Assembly (NCBI RefSeq): GCF_018614875.1
Contig: NZ_JAGGNW010000014.1
Span: 248,001 to 312,000, forward strand
Direction: 5' to 3'
Source: Variovorax paradoxus
GTDB taxonomy: Bacteria; Pseudomonadota; Gammaproteobacteria; Burkholderiales; Burkholderiaceae_C
DNA length: 64,000 nucleotides
Shown here piece after piece: positions 60,722 through 64,000 of this stretch. The position numbers and the translations under genes were made by a program. Under the pieces are notes generated by a model that had not been told where the DNA came from, made no database searches, and saw only the letters and a list, made by a program, of their open reading frames with translations. Numbering within the stretch: position 1 is the stretch's first letter; each line of letters starts with the position of its first letter.

Positions 60722-61236
60722 TGTGCCGTCCGGCCTTCGCGGGATTCACAGAGTTCGTCGAGCACCAGCGCGTCGGGCTCGATGCCGGTGCTCCAGTGCA
60801 CCATCAGCACGATGATCTTGAGTTCGTCGAGCGCGACCGGATCGCCCGGGGCCGCCATGGCGCGCTCGATGACGATCTCGCGCAAGCCGCAGGACAGCAC
60901 ATTCGACGATTCGAGAAAGCGGATGAAGCCGAGGCAGTCGGCGCCCAGGTGCTCCTGCTCGGCTTGCGAATAGACGCGCATGGCGTTGTCCGATTGGGGC
61001 AGGGCCGCTTCAGGGGGACCCTGCAGCGTGACCGTGGCCACGGCGTCGTCGCTCGCGCTTCGCTCGAGCTGCATGCCCTGCGTTGCAAGGCTCAGGCCGT
61101 CGAGCCAGTGCAGCGCGTCGCGGATTTCTTCTGCCTCGAAGCCGTGGGCGCTGAGCTTGCGGCCCAGTTGTTCCGGTTCGGGGCAGGCATCGCCGCGCCA
61201 ATAGTTTTCGTAGACAAACACGAGCACTTCGAACAT
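60718..61236 (-). CDS. smg: Smg family protein (DUF494)
   Basis: 172 residues. N-terminal MFEVLVFVYENYW and the closing block LDELKIIVLMVHWSTGIEPDALVLDEL are the DUF494/Smg signature. Smg is usually linked to dprA and def, as here: it lies 54 bp downstream of dprA. Its role is not established. The stop overlaps the convergent DUF1631 stop by sharing CTAG. Confidence 0.92.
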   Translation of the reverse strand: MFEVLVFVYENYWRGDACPEPEQLGRKLSAHGFEAEEIRDALHWLDGLSLATQGMQLERSASDDAVATVTLQGPPEAALPQSDNAMRVYSQAEQEHLGADCLGFIRFLESSNVLSCGLREIVIERAMAAPGDPVALDELKIIVLMVHWSTGIEPDALVLDELCESREGRTAH

Positions 61237-61290
61237 GGGCCCAATATAGCCGATGCTTGTCGCTCGCCAGCAGCCCGTGAAGCCAGCGCG

Positions 61291-62445
61291 CTACGCTGCT
61301 GCCCTTCTTTGGAAGAGGCCGCCGGGCAGGCGCGCGACGTGGCCGTCGAGCTCGAGTTCGAGCAGCCTGGCCTGCAGCGCGGCGGCGCTCCAGCCGGTAC
61401 GTGCGCTCAGCGCGTCGAGGCTCACGGGGTCGAAGCCGATCGCGTCCAGCAAGGGGTCTTCGCGCGCGGATGCACCGCTGGTGTCCCCGTTCGGGCCAGC
61501 CGGCGCTGCCGCGCTGCCCGTGCGCAGGGACGGCAGCTCCTCGAGGATGTCGTTGACCGACTCGACCAGCTTGGCGCCCTGGCGGATGAGCGCATGGCAG
61601 CCGCGCGATTGCGGCGAATGGATCGAACCCGGGATGGCGAACACTTCCTTGCCCTGTTCCGAGGCGAGACGGGCAGTGATCAGCGAGCCCGATGCAAGCG
61701 CGGCCTCGACCACCAGCGTGCCGCGCGCCAGGCCGGCAATGAGGCGGTTGCGCTTCGGGAAGTTTTGCGTGAGCGGGGGCGTGCCGAGCGGCAGCTCGCT
61801 CACGATCAGGCCCCGCAGCGTGATGCGGTGCGCCAGGTCGCGATGCCGCGCGGGGTAGACGCGATCGAGGCCGGTTCCCACCACGGCCACCGTGGCAAGC
61901 CGGGGCGTGTCGCCGGCCGCATCGAGCGCGCCCTCGTGCGCGGCCCCATCGACGCCGAGCGCCAGCCCTGACACCACCGGCAGGCCCGCTTCGCCGAGCG
62001 CGCGCGCAAAGGCGCGGGCATTGGCGGCGCCCTGGGGCGTGGGGTTGCGGCTGCCCACCACCGCAATGCTGCTGCCGAGCTGGGTCAGGTCGAATTCCGC
62101 GGCGCCGAGCACGTAGAGCATCAACGGCGGGTCGACCATTTCGAGCAGCGATGCAGGGTAGGCCGCATCGCCCAGCGTGACCAGACGGCGCGCGGAGCGG
62201 CCGTCATCGTGGCCGGGCTGCAGCCACTGCCATGTCTGGTCGACCTGGGCCTGGAGCCCCTGGGGCGGCTGGTGCAAGGCGTCGGCCTGCGCCGGCGACA
62301 CGACCTGCCGGAGCGCCTCGCCCGTCTGCGCAAAAACATTCTCCGGCAGGCCGAAGGCCGCCAGCAGCCGGCGTGCGGCGCCATCGCCGATGCCTGGCGT
62401 CAGTGAAAGCCGCAGCCAGCCTGCGAGTTCTGCGCGTTGTTCCAA
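61291..62445 (-). CDS. dprA: DNA-processing protein DprA
   Basis: 384 residues. A SAM-like N-terminal domain (about 1-70) precedes the Rossmann-fold DprA core: AVVGSRNPTPQGAANARAF, GLPVVSGLALGVDGAAHEGAL, GTGLDRVYPARH, FPKRNRLIAGLA and LIRQGAKLVESVNDIL. A C-terminal winged helix (about 315-375, LDALSARTGWSAAALQARLLELELDG in pieces) is typical. DprA loads RecA on incoming single strands during transformation. It is 31 bp after the LysM gene and in one operon with smg. Confidence 0.95.
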   Translation of the reverse strand: MEQRAELAGWLRLSLTPGIGDGAARRLLAAFGLPENVFAQTGEALRQVVSPAQADALHQPPQGLQAQVDQTWQWLQPGHDDGRSARRLVTLGDAAYPASLLEMVDPPLMLYVLGAAEFDLTQLGSSIAVVGSRNPTPQGAANARAFARALGEAGLPVVSGLALGVDGAAHEGALDAAGDTPRLATVAVVGTGLDRVYPARHRDLAHRITLRGLIVSELPLGTPPLTQNFPKRNRLIAGLARGTLVVEAALASGSLITARLASEQGKEVFAIPGSIHSPQSRGCHALIRQGAKLVESVNDILEELPSLRTGSAAAPAGPNGDTSGASAREDPLLDAIGFDPVSLDALSARTGWSAAALQARLLELELDGHVARLPGGLFQRRAAA

Positions 62446-62476
62446 ATGAAAACGGAAAAAGAAAGCGGGAAAGGCG

Positions 62477-63694
62477 TCAGGGATTGACGAGGAAGTCGCC
62501 CGCCTTTGGAGTGTCGGTGATCTCGAGCACCAGTGCGTACGAAACCTTTTCGAACGGCCGGAACACCATCAGCAGGCCGATGCGTTCGTTCGGGAGCTTG
62601 ATGGTTTCCTTGCGCGCGCCGGTCCGGTCGAGAATGGTTTCGCCGTTCTTCAGGATGGCCAGCACGTGGCCGCTGTCGATGCCGTCGCGCGTGCCCTTGT
62701 TGATGGCCACCACCTGGTTCTGGGCCGCGAACTGCACCGCGTTGCCGTAGACCGAGATGATGCGGCCCTCGACCTGGCTGGAGGGCGCGCGCGGCACATA
62801 GCTCAGCAGCTGGCGCGGCGGTTCCGGCAGCAGGCGGTCGCCGGCGCGAATTTCCTCGCGCGCCGCGATGATGTCGACGCTGGCCGGCACCACGGTGATG
62901 ACGTCCTTGTCGTCCGTGGTCTCGACCGTGGTCGATTCGCCGCGCTTGAGCTGGGCCTTGCCCAGGTACTGCGCCTCGTAGCCGAGGATTTCACCGGTTC
63001 CCGGGTCCTTCAGCGGCGTGGCGCTGCGGAACACGCGGAAATTCTTCAGCGGACCCGGGGTTTCGAGCAGCGGCGTCTCGGCATTGCCGCGCGCATAGGC
63101 ACGATCCCCGCGCGACAGCAGAACCCGGCTGTCGTTGCCGGCGACGATGCGCGGCGCGGCCTGCAGCGTGTCGGCATCCACCACGATCGGCTCGCTGAGG
63201 AAGGGCTCGATGATGCTCGGGTTGAGCGTGGGCAATGCCATGCCGGCCAGCGAATCGAAGCGCGTGCGCGGCGACAGCTTGATGGTGCCGCCGTCGCCGC
63301 TGCCGCCCGCGCCGCGGCGCATGCTCAGGCGTGCACGGCCGCCGGTCTTGTCCAGATAGAGAATTTGGCCCGGGTAGATGCGGTGCGGATTCGCGATTTC
63401 GCTGATGTTCATGCCCCACAGTTCCGGCCAGCGCCAGGGGCGCAGCAGGTAGAGGCGCGAAATGGCCCACAGCGTGTCGCCGGGCTTGATCGTGTATTCG
63501 TCCGGCGCGTTGGGCGCCAGTTCGCTCAGCGGAACGCCGGTCTGGGCGATTTGCTGGGCGGTGGCGCGCTGCTGCGGCGTGACGGGGTAGTTCTGCGCCC
63601 ACGCCGTCGTCGTGCCGCCGCTTATCACCGCAAGGGCAGCCAACGTGGTGAAAAGAAACGGGCGTTGGCGGACAGTGATTCGGAGCTTTTTCAT
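62477..63694 (-). CDS. LysM domain protein, exported
   Basis: 405 residues from ATG 63694. A signal peptide ends at TAWAQN (about residue 34). A LysM domain follows at about 68-125 (YTIKPGDTLWAISRLYL, WGMNISEIANPHRIYPGQILYL). The rest is a beta-rich region with GYEAQYLGKAQL and IDSGHVLAILKNGETI, a domain often found after LysM in this operon position. It likely binds peptidoglycan. An ATG 48 bases upstream is rejected because it spoils the signal peptide. First gene of the LysM-dprA-smg operon, divergent from def. Confidence 0.9.
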   Translation of the reverse strand: MKKLRITVRQRPFLFTTLAALAVISGGTTTAWAQNYPVTPQQRATAQQIAQTGVPLSELAPNAPDEYTIKPGDTLWAISRLYLLRPWRWPELWGMNISEIANPHRIYPGQILYLDKTGGRARLSMRRGAGGSGDGGTIKLSPRTRFDSLAGMALPTLNPSIIEPFLSEPIVVDADTLQAAPRIVAGNDSRVLLSRGDRAYARGNAETPLLETPGPLKNFRVFRSATPLKDPGTGEILGYEAQYLGKAQLKRGESTTVETTDDKDVITVVPASVDIIAAREEIRAGDRLLPEPPRQLLSYVPRAPSSQVEGRIISVYGNAVQFAAQNQVVAINKGTRDGIDSGHVLAILKNGETILDRTGARKETIKLPNERIGLLMVFRPFEKVSYALVLEITDTPKAGDFLVNP

Positions 63695-63854
63695 GTCTGG
63701 ATGGGTGAGCGCGCTGCGTATCGGCGCGCATACGAATCTCACAATTTGCTACGAATTCTGCGCCCGAAGCCCTTTGGAGGGCAACGTTTTCAGGCGATCC
63801 GGACTCGCCGCGTCGCGGAATTGGCGAAAATAGCCACAACTTTCTCCCTGTTTC

Positions 63855-64000
63855 ATGGCCAAACGAATCATTCTGAGTTACCCGGACAAGCGCTTGCACA
63901 CGGTGGCCAAGCCCGTGCAGGGCGTCGATGCGCGCATCAAGGCCCTGGTGGCCGACCTGCTCGAGACCATGTACGACGCCAGCGGCATCGGCCTGGCCGC
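63855..64000 (+). CDS. def: Peptide deformylase, N-terminal part
   Basis: The first 48 residues only, cut by the window edge. [21 protein letters not shown] and [15 protein letters not shown] match Def; the last block is the GxGLAA motif I that lines the metal site. It removes the formyl group from new proteins. Divergent from the LysM gene with 160 bp between starts; fmt normally follows downstream, outside this window. Confidence 0.93.
   Translation, partial: MAKRIILSYPDKRLHTVAKPVQGVDARIKALVADLLETMYDASGIGLA

Overview
The window is about 64 kb of GC-rich, densely coding chromosomal DNA. It fits a member of the Comamonadaceae (Burkholderiales), most likely Variovorax. The grounds are the gene families and their order: a smg-dprA-LysM operon divergent from def, a glnE-rlpA pair divergent from a yhdP-nitrilase-kinase run, a Bug-type solute receptor, a DUF3717 protein and DUF1631/Smg neighbours. 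Species is inference; no rRNA or tRNA is present. I see no transposase, prophage, CRISPR array or origin.

Layout. 1-12.5 kb is housekeeping: a TerC/YjbE Mn2+ exporter under a yybP-ykoY riboswitch, small DUF proteins, yaeQ, purB, a GST, an exported glutathione peroxidase, a di-iron ferritin-like protein, an ECF41 sigma factor with its carboxymuconolactone-decarboxylase partner, rlpA and glnE. 12.5-20.2 kb is a rightward run of yhdP, a nitrilase-family amidase, a PAS histidine kinase and a FixJ-type regulator. 20.2-25.4 kb encodes envelope proteins: two OmpA-type lipoproteins, a tiny membrane protein, mltA and a Tat-exported PhoX-type protein. 25.4-32.5 kb holds an Lrp regulator divergent from an orphan homodimeric 2-oxoacid dehydrogenase E1, then a LysR regulator divergent from a Bug receptor and a gamma-glutamyltransferase.

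32.6-40.0 kb is a complete tetronate (L-threonate/D-erythronate) catabolic operon: GntR regulator, MFS permease, ltnD, denD, otnK, otnC, otnI. Both dehydrogenases feed 2-oxo-tetronate to OtnI, OtnK and OtnC, giving dihydroxyacetone phosphate. Two junctions in this operon carry structured repeats. 40.0-41.7 kb looks like a decayed catabolic locus: an amidohydrolase tail, a RidA protein, a RutR-like TetR regulator and a chimeric ORF built from two broken genes.

41.8-47.0 kb encodes an accessory caa3-type cytochrome oxidase with two subunit III-like proteins. 47-54.6 kb has an MFS exporter, two parts of an amino-acid ABC importer without its ATPase, and an Lrp regulator divergent from a 1207-residue indolepyruvate ferredoxin oxidoreductase. 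54.9-58.2 kb is yajC-secD-secF. The right end is a DUF1631 gene convergent with the smg-dprA-LysM operon, then the start of def.

The best candidates for a second look are: the pair of hairpin elements at 38.2-38.5 kb, whose stems differ but stay paired; the ECF41 module with two identically spaced promoters and a probably leaderless sigma mRNA; the hairpin that buries the otnK ribosome binding site; the Mn2+ riboswitch with a visible alternative pairing; and the gene-remnant scar at 40.0-41.6 kb.
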